DNA of 64,000 bases from DASUPK01 sp963724665 (GTDB taxonomy: Bacteria > Actinomycetota > Thermoleophilia > Solirubrobacterales > 70-9). The stretch is taken from the NCBI GenBank assembly GCA_963724665.1, contig CAVRVH010000007.1:682001-746000 (forward strand). The letters run 5' to 3'. Below, piece after piece: positions 24,400 to 33,395 of the stretch (its first letter is position 1; each line of letters starts with the position of its first letter). A program made the position numbers and the translations under genes. The notes beneath the pieces are model-generated. The model made no database searches. It worked only from the letters and a program-made list of their open reading frames with translations, and was not told the origin of the DNA.

Positions 24400-26291
24400 A
24401 CGAGACGAACAGCGCCCAGAACGTTCTTCTGCTCTTCAGGTCTCTCTGGCGGCTCGTCCGCGGCGAGGACAACCGCTGGCGGAAGGTGAAGTGGCTGTTC
24501 TCGCTGCTGCGGCCGTACCGGCGCCAGGTGCTGATGATGCTCGGCGCGCTGATCCTCGCCACAGTCGCGACGCTGGCTCCGCCCTTCCTGGTCGGCAAGG
24601 CGGTCTCGGCCGCCCTGGCCCACAACACAAGCGAGCTCGAGCTGATCGTTGCGGCGTTCCTCGGCGCGGCGCTGATCGGCTGGGGCACCTCGTATCTCCA
24701 GACCTACCTGGTCGGCTGGGTCGGGGAGCGGGCGCTGCAGGACCTGCGGATCCGGATCTTCACGCACCTCCAGCAGATGTCGATCGGATTCTTCACCCGA
24801 AACCGGCCGGGCGTCCTGATCTCGCGGATCACCAATGACGTCGACGCTCTCGACCAGCTGATCAGCAGCGGCGTCGTCACCCTCTTCTCCAGCACCCTGA
24901 CCCTCGTCGGGGTCGTGGTGATCATGCTGATCGCCGATGTCCAGCTGGCGCTGGTCGTCTTCCTGACGCTGCCGCTGCTGGCGATCGCGAGCCTGGTCTT
25001 CCGGATCGTCGCGGCGAGCGCCTACCGGATCACGCGGGAGCGGATCGCGGAGGTGACGGCCTACCTGCAGGAGAGCCTCAGCGGGGTGCGGGTCGTCCGG
25101 AGCTTCGCGCAGGAGCGGCGGCACGTCGACCGGATGGCCGAGCTCAATGAGCTCAACCGCCAGGCCAACCTGAAGACGGTCTACCTGAACGCCTCCTACT
25201 TCCCCGCCGTCGAGCTGCTCTCGGCGATCGGCACGGCGGTGATCCTGCTCTACGGCGGCTACCAGGCGCTCGACCTCGCGACCGAGTCCGCGCGGAACGC
25301 CCAGATCGGTGTCGTGGTCGCGTTCGTCGGATACCTCTCCACCTTCTTCGACCCGATCCAGCAGCTCTCCAACCTCTACACGACCTACCAGCAGGGGATG
25401 GCGGCGCTGGACAAGATCTTCGATTTGCTCGACACGGAGCCGGACATGGTCGACAAGCCGAACGCGCTGGACCCGGGGACGCTGCGCGGCGAAATCGAGA
25501 TGGATCACGTCTGGTTCTCCTATGGGCTGGACAAGACCGCTGGGCTGAAGCGATCGAGCGGGCTGATCGAGACCGGTCCCGACGAGGAGGAGGACGACGC
25601 GGCGTGGGCGCTCGAGGACGTCTCGATCCATGTGCCAGCCGGCGAGACGCTGGCACTCGTCGGAGAGACGGGGGCGGGCAAATCGACCTTCGCCAAGCTG
25701 GTCTCGCGCTTCTACGACCCGCAGCGCGGCCGGGTGCTTGTCGATGGGAACGATCTGCGCGACTTGAGCTCGACCTGCCTGCGCAGCCAGCTGGGCATCG
25801 TGCCGCAGGAGGGGTTCCTCTTCTCCGGCACGGTCCGGGAGAACATCGCGTTCGGCCGGCCCGACGCCTCCGACGAGGAGGTCGAGGCGGCCGCCGATGC
25901 GATCGGCGCTGGGGAGTTCATCCGGCGCATGTCGGACGGCTTCGACACCGAGGTCGGCGAGCGCGGCGTGTCGCTCTCCGCCGGCCAACGACAGCTGATT
26001 GCATTCGCCAGGGCGCTGCTGGCCGAGCCGCGGATCCTGATCCTCGACGAGGCGACGTCCAACGTGGACGTGCGGACCGAGCGGACGATTGAGCTCGGGC
26101 TCGAGCGGCTGCTCAAGGGGCGGACGGCAATCGTGATCGCGCACCGGCTCTCGACGATCCGCGGCGCCGACCGGATTGCCGTGCTGGAGAACGGCCGGAT
26201 CCGCGAGAGCGGCACGCACGACGAGCTGATCGCTGCAGGCGGCAGGTACGCCGAGCTGTACGGGACCTGGGCCGACCTGGCCGCGGCGTAG
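24396..26291 (+). CDS. ABC exporter half-transporter, catalytic subunit
   Basis: 631 aa from the GTG at 24396. A cytosolic N-terminal segment of 40 residues precedes the six-helix domain (about 45-345). Nucleotide-binding domain 370-620: Walker A VGETGAGKST, Q-loop GIVPQEG, signature LSAGQRQLIA (Ala instead of Gly), Walker B ILILDEATSNVD with the catalytic Glu, H-loop IAHRLST. The altered signature would face the Asp-bearing site of the partner, consistent with one consensus and one degenerate site. A polar insert (KTAGLKRSSGLIETGPDEEEDD) interrupts the first NBD strands. Confidence 0.93.
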   Translation: MNETNSAQNVLLLFRSLWRLVRGEDNRWRKVKWLFSLLRPYRRQVLMMLGALILATVATLAPPFLVGKAVSAALAHNTSELELIVAAFLGAALIGWGTSYLQTYLVGWVGERALQDLRIRIFTHLQQMSIGFFTRNRPGVLISRITNDVDALDQLISSGVVTLFSSTLTLVGVVVIMLIADVQLALVVFLTLPLLAIASLVFRIVAASAYRITRERIAEVTAYLQESLSGVRVVRSFAQERRHVDRMAELNELNRQANLKTVYLNASYFPAVELLSAIGTAVILLYGGYQALDLATESARNAQIGVVVAFVGYLSTFFDPIQQLSNLYTTYQQGMAALDKIFDLLDTEPDMVDKPNALDPGTLRGEIEMDHVWFSYGLDKTAGLKRSSGLIETGPDEEEDDAAWALEDVSIHVPAGETLALVGETGAGKSTFAKLVSRFYDPQRGRVLVDGNDLRDLSSTCLRSQLGIVPQEGFLFSGTVRENIAFGRPDASDEEVEAAADAIGAGEFIRRMSDGFDTEVGERGVSLSAGQRQLIAFARALLAEPRILILDEATSNVDVRTERTIELGLERLLKGRTAIVIAHRLSTIRGADRIAVLENGRIRESGTHDELIAAGGRYAELYGTWADLAAA

Positions 26292-26975
26292 TTAGCCCGG
26301 GCTGATGCCGCCGGATCCGCTGGATCCGCCGGAGGAGCCGGAGGTGCTGCTCCCGGAGCTGCCGCTCGTGCCGCTCGTCCCTCCGCCCGAGGTGCCGCCG
26401 GCGGTTCCGCTCGGTGCGCTCGGTGCGCTCGGGGTGACGGTGCCGCCGCTGCTCGAGCTGGAGCTGCTGCTCGAGCTTGAGGTCGAGCTCGAGCCATTGA
26501 TCGCCGAACCGCAATCCTTGAACCCGTAGGCGGACGCGGCGGTCTCGGCCGCCGACTTCGCGCTGTCGAGCTCGGTCTCGAACTGGCTCGGGTCCTCGCC
26601 GCGCTGCACGGCCAGGCCGATCTTCTGACCCGCCGAGACCTGGTCGGACATCGCCTTCAGGAAGGCGTCGAGGTTGGTGTCGGAGGGCGGGTTGAGCTGC
26701 TTGATGTCATCGATGACGCCCTGGCGGAGCTGGGCGATCTGGGCGGCCTCGCTCTCGCCCTGGCCCGCAGCGGCGAAATGCTCGATCGAGGAGTTTGCCT
26801 CCGCGCAGATCGAGTCGGCCTGGGCGATGAACTGGGTCTTGCTCGTCGCCTGCTGGGTCGTCTCGGTCGGGACGACGATCGGAGTCTCCGGCGCACTGTC
26901 ACCGCCGCAGGCGGAGAGAACTGTCCCGGCGCCGACAGCCGCGACTAGGACGATCAGATGCCTCGGGCGCCACAT
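26292..26975 (-). CDS. lipoprotein with Ser/Gly low-complexity tail
   Basis: 227 aa from the ATG at 26975. Signal sequence with lipobox LSAC gives a lipidated Cys near 23. Residues 40-165 are helical with conserved-looking Cys (DSICAEANSSIEHF and YGFKDCGSA), a layout frequent in secreted proteins of related actinobacteria. The last 60 residues are Ser, Gly and Thr only. The stop abuts the convergent ABC gene. Function unknown. Confidence 0.75.
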   Translation of the reverse strand: MWRPRHLIVLVAAVGAGTVLSACGGDSAPETPIVVPTETTQQATSKTQFIAQADSICAEANSSIEHFAAAGQGESEAAQIAQLRQGVIDDIKQLNPPSDTNLDAFLKAMSDQVSAGQKIGLAVQRGEDPSQFETELDSAKSAAETAASAYGFKDCGSAINGSSSTSSSSSSSSSSSGGTVTPSAPSAPSGTAGGTSGGGTSGTSGSSGSSTSGSSGGSSGSGGISPG

Positions 26976-27030
26976 ACGGCCGCGCAAGGTAGCAAGGATG
27001 TGAAAACGAGCCGGTGGCAAGGATTCGAAG

Positions 27031-27101
27031 CTGGGCCCCAGGGATTTGAACCCCGACTACCACGTCCAGAGCGTGGCGTGCTGCCATTACACCAGGGCCC
27101 A
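27031..27101 (-). tRNA. tRNA-Gln (CUG anticodon)
   Basis: Reading the minus strand from 27101: acceptor TGGGCCC pairs with GGGCCCA; D arm GTGT/GCAC; anticodon stem CCACG/CGTGG with loop CTCTGGA, anticodon CTG; T arm closing around GGTTCAAAT. CCA is not encoded. It decodes CAG. It sits between a lipoprotein gene and the FAD reductase gene. Confidence 0.93.
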
Positions 27102-27117
27102 ACGCGTGCCCGGAAGC

Positions 27118-28365
27118 CTAGCTTGATGTGAGCTCAGCCAGGTCGCTGTCGGGGTCGCCGAGCAGCGCCTTTGCCTTGTCGCCGGCAACGTCCACGCCCT
27201 CCGCGAGCAGTGTCCGCGCGTGCGCCAGCTCCTCCGAGCGCTCCACCGTCAGCGCACCCGCGACCTTCCCGTCCTTGAGGTAGAAGACGGAGAACTCACC
27301 CGCGTCCCGGTCCCCGCGCCAGATCACCTCATCCCAGTCCGTCGCCGGCCCCACGTACTCGAGGCCGGCCCAGTCGGCCAGATCGCTGAAGAAGTACGGC
27401 ACCACCTCGTACGGCTTGGCGTCACCCATCATCGACCGCGCGGCGTGCTGGCCCTGCTGCATCGCCACGTCCCAGTGCTCCACCCGAAGCCGCCGGCCGT
27501 GCACCTTGCTGTCGTACGAGCAGACGTCCCCAGCCGCAAAGATCCCCTCCACCGAGCTCTGCAGCGCGGCATCGCATCGGATCCCGCCATTGTCTTCATC
27601 GATCTCCAACCCCGCCTTCTGCGCCAGCATCACATCGGGCTTCACCCCCGCGCCCACAACGACGACATCCCCCTCGACGACCTTGCCGCTCTCGGTGACG
27701 ACGCCCTTCACGTCACCGTCTCCCTCGAAGGCCTCCAGCGTCTCACCGCCGTGGATCTCGACCCCCTTCGACTCGAGCAGGTCGTGGAACCACCGGCCGG
27801 CCTCCTCCCCGAAGGTCCGCGACAGCGCCACCTCCTCCATCATCACGATCGCGCACTGCGTCCCCTTGGCCGTCAGCGACGCGGCCACCTCGCAGCCGAT
27901 ATAGCTGCCACCGATCAGGACCACCCGCTTGGCGCCCTTGGCGGCCTCGCGAATCCCGTCCGAGTTGCCGAACGCGCGCAGGTAGTGAATCCCCTCCTGC
28001 GCTGCCCCCTCGACCCGCAGGATGTTGACGTTCGCGCCAGGGGCGAGCAGAGCCTTCTCGAAGGCAACCTCATCCCCACCCTGCAGCTTCGCCGTCCGCG
28101 CCTCGGTGTCGAGCGCCATCACGTTCGTGCCGGTCCTCAGCTCGACCCCGTTCTCCCCGTACCAGGACTCCGGGTTGACGTAGGCGTCTTCGCGCTTCGC
28201 CTCGCCGCGCAGGTACTCCTTGGAGAGCGGCGGCCGCTCGTACGGCGGCTCGGGCTCGCGCCCCACCAGCATGATGTCGCCGTCCGCCCCGCGCTTGCGC
28301 AGCTCGGCGGCGGCGTAGCCGGCGGCGAACCCTCCGATCAGCAGATACTCAACCCGCTGCGGCAC
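27118..28365 (-). CDS. FAD-dependent NAD(P)H oxidoreductase (ferredoxin-reductase-like)
   Basis: 415 aa from the GTG at 28365, overlapping the TrkA-type gene end by 17 bp. Pyridine nucleotide-disulfide reductase fold: an N-terminal FAD motif, PYERPPLSKEYLRGE, an NAD-binding VVLIGGSYIGCEVAASL near 150, GIFAAGDVCSY, and a C-terminal reductase domain. The first dinucleotide motif reads IGGFAAG, so the third Gly of GxGxxG is Phe, which is unusual. Family members reduce ferredoxins of monooxygenase systems or act as rhodocoxin/AIF-like reductases; no ferredoxin is adjacent. Confidence 0.88.
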   Translation of the reverse strand: MPQRVEYLLIGGFAAGYAAAELRKRGADGDIMLVGREPEPPYERPPLSKEYLRGEAKREDAYVNPESWYGENGVELRTGTNVMALDTEARTAKLQGGDEVAFEKALLAPGANVNILRVEGAAQEGIHYLRAFGNSDGIREAAKGAKRVVLIGGSYIGCEVAASLTAKGTQCAIVMMEEVALSRTFGEEAGRWFHDLLESKGVEIHGGETLEAFEGDGDVKGVVTESGKVVEGDVVVVGAGVKPDVMLAQKAGLEIDEDNGGIRCDAALQSSVEGIFAAGDVCSYDSKVHGRRLRVEHWDVAMQQGQHAARSMMGDAKPYEVVPYFFSDLADWAGLEYVGPATDWDEVIWRGDRDAGEFSVFYLKDGKVAGALTVERSEELAHARTLLAEGVDVAGDKAKALLGDPDSDLAELTSS

Positions 28366-29038
28366 CGTCGGAGCCGAAGAAGACCTTCAACTCCTCCTCC
28401 AGGCCTGGGTCAAGGACGGCCAGCACCTCGTCGCCGGCCTCGAGGACGGTGTCGGGCGTGGGAACGAACCCGCCCAGTCCCTCACGAAGTATCGAGATCA
28501 ACAGGCTGCCCTCCGGCATGTTGAGATCACCAACTCTCATCCCATTTACCCGACTGTCGTCAGCAAGCAACATCTCGATGATCTCCAGCCGCTCCTCGGG
28601 CAGGTCGAGCAGGTGCACGAGCCCGTACTCCGGCACCTCATGCTCCAGCAGCCGCAGGATCAGGTCCGTCGCCGACACATAGGGCTTGATTCCAAGTAGT
28701 TCGAAGTGCGGCCGGTTCCGCGGGTTGTTGACCCGGGCGATGATCCGGTCGACCAGGTACTTCTCCTTCGCCACCTGGCAGATCAGCATGTTGTCCTCGT
28801 CGTCGCCGGTCACCGCGATCACCATGTCCGCTCGCGAGATCCCGGCCCGCTCCAGCACCCAGAGCTCCGACGCGTCGCCGTACTGGATGTTGTGCTCGAG
28901 CTCCTGCTCGACGGTCGTGTACCGGTTCCGGTTGTCCTCGATCGCCGTGACCTCGTGGCCCTTGTCGAGCAGCTCCCTGGCCAGGTTCCAGCCGACCTTG
29001 CCGGCCCCGGCGATGATTATGTACTTGCCCTCGCCCAT
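28349..29038 (-). CDS. TrkA-type potassium uptake regulator (RCK_N + RCK_C)
   Basis: 229 aa from the ATG at 29038; the longer frame upstream is antisense/shadow of its neighbour. Rossmann motif IIAGAGKVGWNLA, AIEDNRNRYTTVEQE, then an RCK_C half (VNGMRVGDLNMPEGSLLISILREG). Such proteins bind NAD(H) or nucleotides and gate K+ channels or transporters. It overlaps the stop of the companion RCK gene by one base (TGATG), the same pairing as CeoB/CeoC in mycobacteria. No K+ channel gene is adjacent; the K+ channel-like gene at 58.8 kb is far away. Confidence 0.9.
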   Translation of the reverse strand: MGEGKYIIIAGAGKVGWNLARELLDKGHEVTAIEDNRNRYTTVEQELEHNIQYGDASELWVLERAGISRADMVIAVTGDDEDNMLICQVAKEKYLVDRIIARVNNPRNRPHFELLGIKPYVSATDLILRLLEHEVPEYGLVHLLDLPEERLEIIEMLLADDSRVNGMRVGDLNMPEGSLLISILREGLGGFVPTPDTVLEAGDEVLAVLDPGLEEELKVFFGSDGAAAG

Positions 29039-29478
29039 CAGCCCGACCCAGACCCGGCGGCCTCCAGGACCTCCTTCTCCAGCATCTCGATGGCGATGCG
29101 TGTCGGGCAGACCGTGTTGACACCCTGCTTCTCGTACCACTCGGCCCTCAGCGGGTCGAGGATGCGGGCGATCACGGTCGGGACATTGAACTTCCGCTTC
29201 GCGAGCTGGGCGACGACGATGTTCGTGTTGTCTCCATCGGTGGAGGCGATGAACGCGTCGGCGCGCTCGATGCCCGCCGCCGTCAGAGCTTCCTCCTCGA
29301 GGGCCGTGCCGACGGTGAACTGACCGCCGCTGTCCTCCCAGGAGCGGTCGAGATTCACCTCGAGGCGCGCGTGCGCCTCGGGATCCTCGTCCAGGCACGA
29401 CACCTCGTGCCCCTCGCGCAGCATGCTCCGCGCGACGGAGGACCCAACCCTCCCGCAGCCAACGATGAGAACGAACAT
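29038..29478 (-). CDS. TrkA-type protein, RCK_N domain only
   Basis: 146 aa. Rossmann motif LIVGCGRVGSSVA, acidic strand-end CLDEDPEAH, and FIASTDGDNTNIVVAQLAKRKFNVP. It lacks the RCK_C half present in its partner, so it probably works only as a heteromer with it. The promoter should lie in the divergent gap shared with the EAL gene. Confidence 0.9.
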   Translation of the reverse strand: MFVLIVGCGRVGSSVARSMLREGHEVSCLDEDPEAHARLEVNLDRSWEDSGGQFTVGTALEEEALTAAGIERADAFIASTDGDNTNIVVAQLAKRKFNVPTVIARILDPLRAEWYEKQGVNTVCPTRIAIEMLEKEVLEAAGSGSG

Positions 29479-29545
29479 TCGCGTCGGATCTTAGTCCTGC
29501 ACGGCGCTCCACCCATGCCTGGCCCGCGCTCACGGCATCCGGGGC

Positions 29546-29570
29546 AACTACTGAAAAAAGAGGGGTAGTT
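29546..29570. promoter_or_regulatory. AACTAC-N13-GTAGTT inverted repeat in divergent gap
   Basis: Perfect 6-bp arms at 29546-29551 and 29565-29570 surround an A-rich core (TGAAAAAAGAGGG), unusually AT-rich for this DNA. It lies in the 152-bp gap between the RCK pair and the EAL gene, so it could be an operator for either direction. Prediction only. Confidence 0.35.
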
Positions 29571-29630
29571 CGACCCATTGTGAAGGCCCGGGACTTGGTT
29601 GAAACTGCTGATCGCCAGGGGGTCAATCAC

Positions 29631-30521
29631 ATGGCCTTAGACCGCAACCAAAATGGGGGCGCCCCGGCGCAGCAGGACCTCGATCCCGTCCGGGCTCTCG
29701 ACCAGGACGAGATCGACGTCCACTTCCAGCCGAAGGTCGACCTTCGCAGCGGGCGCGTGATCGGCGTCGAAGCGCTCGCCCGCTGGTCCCATCCCAACTT
29801 GGGGCTCCTCACGGCCGAGACCTTCATTGATCAGGTTGAGGCGGGCGGGCAGATGCATGAGCTGACAGAGCGCGTGATCGAGCTCGCGACGCGGGCCGCC
29901 GGCGATTGGTGGCACTCCGGTCTCCAGCTGCAACTGTCGGTGAACCTCGGGGCCGACCTCTCGGCCGGAGAGCGGAATCTCGACGGCATCGTCTCGGATG
30001 CTCTGTCGGCGGCCCGCCTCCCGGGCGAGGCGTTGCAGTTCGAGGTCACCGAAAACTGCCTGATCTCCGATTCCGCCCGGGCGGCCGAGGCGCTGGAGCG
30101 CCTCACCCGTCTCGGCGCCACGATCACGCTCGACGACTTCGGAACCGGCCACTTCTCACTGCGTCAGCTTGTTCGCCTGCCATTGGAAGAGCTCAAAATC
30201 GACCGCAGTCTGATCATCGGCCTCGACGACGAGGAGAACAAGACGATCGTCCGCGCGATCATCCACCTCGCGCATCAGGTCGGGCTACCGGTGGTCGCCG
30301 AGGGCGTCGAGACCAGGGACACCTGGCAGCAGCTCCGCAGCATGGGCTGCGAGCGCGCCCAGGGGTTCCTGATCGGCAAGCCACTGCCCGCGCGCGAGGT
30401 CCCCGCCTGGCTGGCCGCCTGGAACCAGAGAGCTCGCGAGCTGAGCGCCACCAAGCGGCGGAGGCGCCGGACCAAGATCGGCGTCAAGCGGGACAAGAGC
30501 CCCGCAGAGGCGACCGCCTAG
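29631..30521 (+). CDS. EAL domain c-di-GMP phosphodiesterase
   Basis: 296 aa from the ATG at 29631 (AGGGGG 9 bases upstream; a GTG at 29580 would add 17 residues). EAL domain residues 25-265: VEALARW, LSVNLGADL, EVTENCL, LDDFGTGHFSLRQL, LKIDRSLI, AEGVET and QGFLIGKPLP. The metal and c-di-GMP binding residues are mostly intact, though the usual TGYSS is TGHFS. No sensor domain is fused. The C-terminus is very basic (KRRRRRTKIGVKR). It should degrade c-di-GMP made by GGDEF proteins such as the one at 6.9 kb. Confidence 0.9.
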   Translation: MALDRNQNGGAPAQQDLDPVRALDQDEIDVHFQPKVDLRSGRVIGVEALARWSHPNLGLLTAETFIDQVEAGGQMHELTERVIELATRAAGDWWHSGLQLQLSVNLGADLSAGERNLDGIVSDALSAARLPGEALQFEVTENCLISDSARAAEALERLTRLGATITLDDFGTGHFSLRQLVRLPLEELKIDRSLIIGLDDEENKTIVRAIIHLAHQVGLPVVAEGVETRDTWQQLRSMGCERAQGFLIGKPLPAREVPAWLAAWNQRARELSATKRRRRRTKIGVKRDKSPAEATA

Positions 30522-30540
30522 CTGTCCTCGCTCAACTTCC

Positions 30541-30744
30541 TCATCCGCGCATCGACAGGTACAGCCTCCCTGATCCGAGGGCGATGAACAGCAGCCCAAA
30601 AAGGCACCCGGCCGCGAGTGGCCCGTCCCCCCTCGCGAGCGTGATCACCAGCATCAGCAGCCCGAACCCGATGATGACCGCCGAGAAGGTGCGGACGGCG
30701 AGCTGATAGCCCTCGTCAGGCGAGGGACGCCGACGTTGATTCAC
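30541..30744 (-). CDS. small two-helix membrane protein
   Basis: 67 aa from a GTG at 30744. Two hydrophobic helices (AVIIGFGLLMLVITLA and LAAGCLFGLLFIALGS) with a short loop. No family recognised. Free-standing between the EAL gene and the pyrophosphatase. Coding is likely because of the clean helix pattern. Confidence 0.6.
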   Translation of the reverse strand: MNQRRRPSPDEGYQLAVRTFSAVIIGFGLLMLVITLARGDGPLAAGCLFGLLFIALGSGRLYLSMRG

Positions 30745-30788
30745 GAGTGGAGCTTAGGCTCCAACCCGGCTCGCGCCGGGGCGCGGGA

Positions 30789-32873
30789 TCAGCCGGGCAG
30801 CCCTCCGATGATCGGGATGATCAGGATGGCCACGATGTTCGCCACCTTGATCATCGGGTTGATCGCCGGACCGGCCGTGTCCTTGTAAGGGTCGCCCACC
30901 GTGTCTCCGGTGACCGCGGCCGCATGGGCGTCAGACCCCTTGCCGCCGAACTCCCCGTCCTCGATCAGCTTCTTGGCGTTATCCCAAGCGCCGCCGCCGG
31001 CGGTCATCGAGATGGCCATGAAGATCCCGACCACGATTACGCCGATCAGAAGGCCGCCGAGCGCCTGATAGGAGATCAGCCCGACGATCACCGGGATCAC
31101 GATCGGGATCAGCGAGGGCAGGATCATCTCCCTCTGCGCGGCGGCGGTGACCAGGCTGACCGCGCGCCCGTACTCGGGCTTGTCCGTGCCCTTCATGATC
31201 CCCGGCTTCTCACGGAACTGACGGCGGACCTCCTCGACCACCTGGCTGGCGGCGCGGCCCACGGCCTCGATCGCCAGGGACGCGAACAGGTAGACCATCA
31301 TCCCGCCGATCAGCAGGCCGATCAGCACCGGCGGATCCGAGATCTGGAAGCTCAGGGCATGGCCGCCCGCCTCCGTCTGCAGCTCGTGCGTGAAGGCGTC
31401 GAAGAGCACCAGCGCGGCCAAGGCGGCCGAGCCGATCGCGTACCCCTTCGTGACGGCCTTGGTCGTGTTGCCGACGGCGTCCAGGGGATCGGTGATGTCC
31501 CGCACCTCCTGGGGAAGGTCGGCCATCTCCGCGATCCCGCCCGCGTTGTCGGTGATCGGGCCGAACGCGTCCAGGGCGACGATCAAGCCGGTCAGCGAAA
31601 GCTGCGCCATCACCGCGACACCGATGCCGTAGATGCCGGTGGTGCCACCGCCCGCGAGCTTCCAGGAGCCGAGGATCGCAATGGCGATCACGAGCACGGG
31701 CAGCGCGGTGGACTGCAGGCCCGAGGCGAGCCCCTGGATGATGTTGGTCGCGTGACCGGTCTCGGATGCCTTCGAGATGGTCCGCACCGGCCGGAAGCGA
31801 GTCGACGTGTAGTAGTCCGTGAGGACGAAGAGCAGGGCTGTGACGCCCACGCCGATCAGCCCGCAGAGCCAGAGGTCGGTAACACTGGTGTTGCCAAGCG
31901 AGCCGCCGCCAAGCGGGTCGTTCATCAGCCACTTGGTGATCGGATAGAAAGCCGCGGCCGAGAGCACCGCCGAGACCGCGAGTCCGCGGTAGAGAGCCGC
32001 CTCGACGTTGCCAGTCCGCGTGCGCACGGATAGCGCACCGACGATCGACGCGATGATCGCGACGGCGCCGATCGCGAGCGGATAGATCGCCACCTCGCGG
32101 GTGAAGCCGGTGAAGGTGATGACGCCGAGGAGCATCACGGCGACCGCGGTGACCGCGTAGGTCTCGAAGAGGTCGGCGGCCATGCCGGCGCAGTCGCCGA
32201 CGTTGTCGCCGACGTTGTCGGCGATAACCGCGGGGTTGCGCGGATCGTCCTCGGGGATCCCGGCCTCGATCTTCCCGACCAGGTCCGCTCCGACGTCGGC
32301 GGCCTTCGTGAAGATGCCGCCCCCAAGACGCGCGAAGACTGAGATCAGCGAGCCACCGAAGCCAAGGCCGACGAGCGCGTCGACGCACTCCTTGTCGGAG
32401 AGGTCGGTGAAGATCAGCAGCGCGCCGAAGTAGCCCGCAACGCCGAGCAGCGCGAGGCCGACGACGAGCAGGCCGGTCACGGACCCCCCCTTGAAGGCGA
32501 TGTCGAGCGCAGGCGGGATGCCACCGCGGGCCGCCTCCGCGACCCGCGCATTGGCGCGAACCGAGAGGTTCATGCCGATGAACCCAGCCGCGCCGGAGAG
32601 GATGCCTCCGACCACGAAGCCGATCGCCGTCTCCACGTTCTGCAGCGGGATCAGCAGAATCGCCACGACTACACCGACGCCGGCGATGATCATGTACTGG
32701 CGCTTCAGGTAGGCGCTGGCGCCCTCCTGGACCGCGCCCGAGATCTCCTGCATGCGCTCGTTTCCAGGCGATTTCGCGAGCAGTCGCTGGGTGACGAGCA
32801 GTCCGTACACCACCGCCGCGGCCGCGCAACCGAGCGCCACGACGATTCCGTAATCGGTCAAAAACTTAGTCAA
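30789..32873 (-). CDS. hppA: membrane proton-pumping pyrophosphatase, K+-independent type
   Basis: 694 aa, sixteen membrane helices. Start is TTG at 32873 with AGGAG upstream. It uses hydrolysis of pyrophosphate to pump H+ (or Na+). Substrate motifs DVGADLVGKIE and DNVGDNVGDCAGMAADLFE are intact, as is the C-terminal motif GDTVGDPYKDTAGPAINP. GNTTKAVTKG carries Lys where K+-dependent enzymes have Ala, so this is the K+-independent subtype, normally H+-pumping. It would save ATP and energise transporters such as NhaA. Confidence 0.96.
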   Translation of the reverse strand: MTKFLTDYGIVVALGCAAAAVVYGLLVTQRLLAKSPGNERMQEISGAVQEGASAYLKRQYMIIAGVGVVVAILLIPLQNVETAIGFVVGGILSGAAGFIGMNLSVRANARVAEAARGGIPPALDIAFKGGSVTGLLVVGLALLGVAGYFGALLIFTDLSDKECVDALVGLGFGGSLISVFARLGGGIFTKAADVGADLVGKIEAGIPEDDPRNPAVIADNVGDNVGDCAGMAADLFETYAVTAVAVMLLGVITFTGFTREVAIYPLAIGAVAIIASIVGALSVRTRTGNVEAALYRGLAVSAVLSAAAFYPITKWLMNDPLGGGSLGNTSVTDLWLCGLIGVGVTALLFVLTDYYTSTRFRPVRTISKASETGHATNIIQGLASGLQSTALPVLVIAIAILGSWKLAGGGTTGIYGIGVAVMAQLSLTGLIVALDAFGPITDNAGGIAEMADLPQEVRDITDPLDAVGNTTKAVTKGYAIGSAALAALVLFDAFTHELQTEAGGHALSFQISDPPVLIGLLIGGMMVYLFASLAIEAVGRAASQVVEEVRRQFREKPGIMKGTDKPEYGRAVSLVTAAAQREMILPSLIPIVIPVIVGLISYQALGGLLIGVIVVGIFMAISMTAGGGAWDNAKKLIEDGEFGGKGSDAHAAAVTGDTVGDPYKDTAGPAINPMIKVANIVAILIIPIIGGLPG

Positions 32874-32926
32874 GGAAGGCTCCTGCGTTGGGTTCGTAAA
32901 AAGCGGCGCGGCAGTCTACTCATTAC

Positions 32927-32957
32927 GGCGGGTGCTCCGCTTCGCGTCCACCCCGCC
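32927..32957 (-). terminator. hairpin after DUF1844 gene
   Basis: On the minus strand GGCGGGGTG pairs with CACCCGCC across a 14-nt loop (one bulged base). It lies between the end of the redox operon and the hppA start. There is no strong T-run, so the terminator call is tentative. Confidence 0.4.
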
Positions 32958-32993
32958 TGGCGTCAGGCGACGGGACATGCCGCCCCTACTGGC

Positions 32994-33395
32994 CTAGCCG
33001 GGAGTCCAGAGTCCGGAGTCGCCCTTCGGTTGCTCCGGACCCGAGGGAGGCTCGTCGCCCGAATCATCCTCGTCGGCGGGACCCTCACCCGCATGCTTCG
33101 CGTAGAGGACCTGCAGCTCGGAGATCGCCTGGCGAAGCTGCGGCTGCGCCTCCGGACTGACCAGGTCCACGAGCGCTCGGCCGGCGTCGATCCCGACTTT
33201 GGCCTGCTTCAGGTCGCGCTCGTCGTCCTTCGCGATCCGCCTGGCTGACAGGTTGAGAATGCTGACCACGCTCTGCAGCACGACGTCCTCGACCCGGACC
33301 TTGCGGATCTCCTCCTCGAGCTGAGCGCGCATCTCATCCTCGGTCGGCTGTCCCTCCTGAGGCTGCTCGCTGCCCTGCTGCTCCTCATCGGCCAC
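32994..33395 (-). CDS. DUF1844 domain protein
   Basis: 133 aa from the GTG at 33395, chosen because GGAGGGAGCC precedes it; it overlaps the GCS2 stop by 11 bp. Residues 25-105 match DUF1844 (LEEEIRKVRVEDVVLQSVVSILNLSARRI, then QAKVGIDAGRALVDLV). Acidic, Pro/Gly-rich ends. Cytosolic; function unknown. In many actinobacteria it sits near translation genes. Last gene of the tsaB-to-DUF1844 run. Confidence 0.8.
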   Translation of the reverse strand: MADEEQQGSEQPQEGQPTEDEMRAQLEEEIRKVRVEDVVLQSVVSILNLSARRIAKDDERDLKQAKVGIDAGRALVDLVSPEAQPQLRQAISELQVLYAKHAGEGPADEDDSGDEPPSGPEQPKGDSGLWTPG

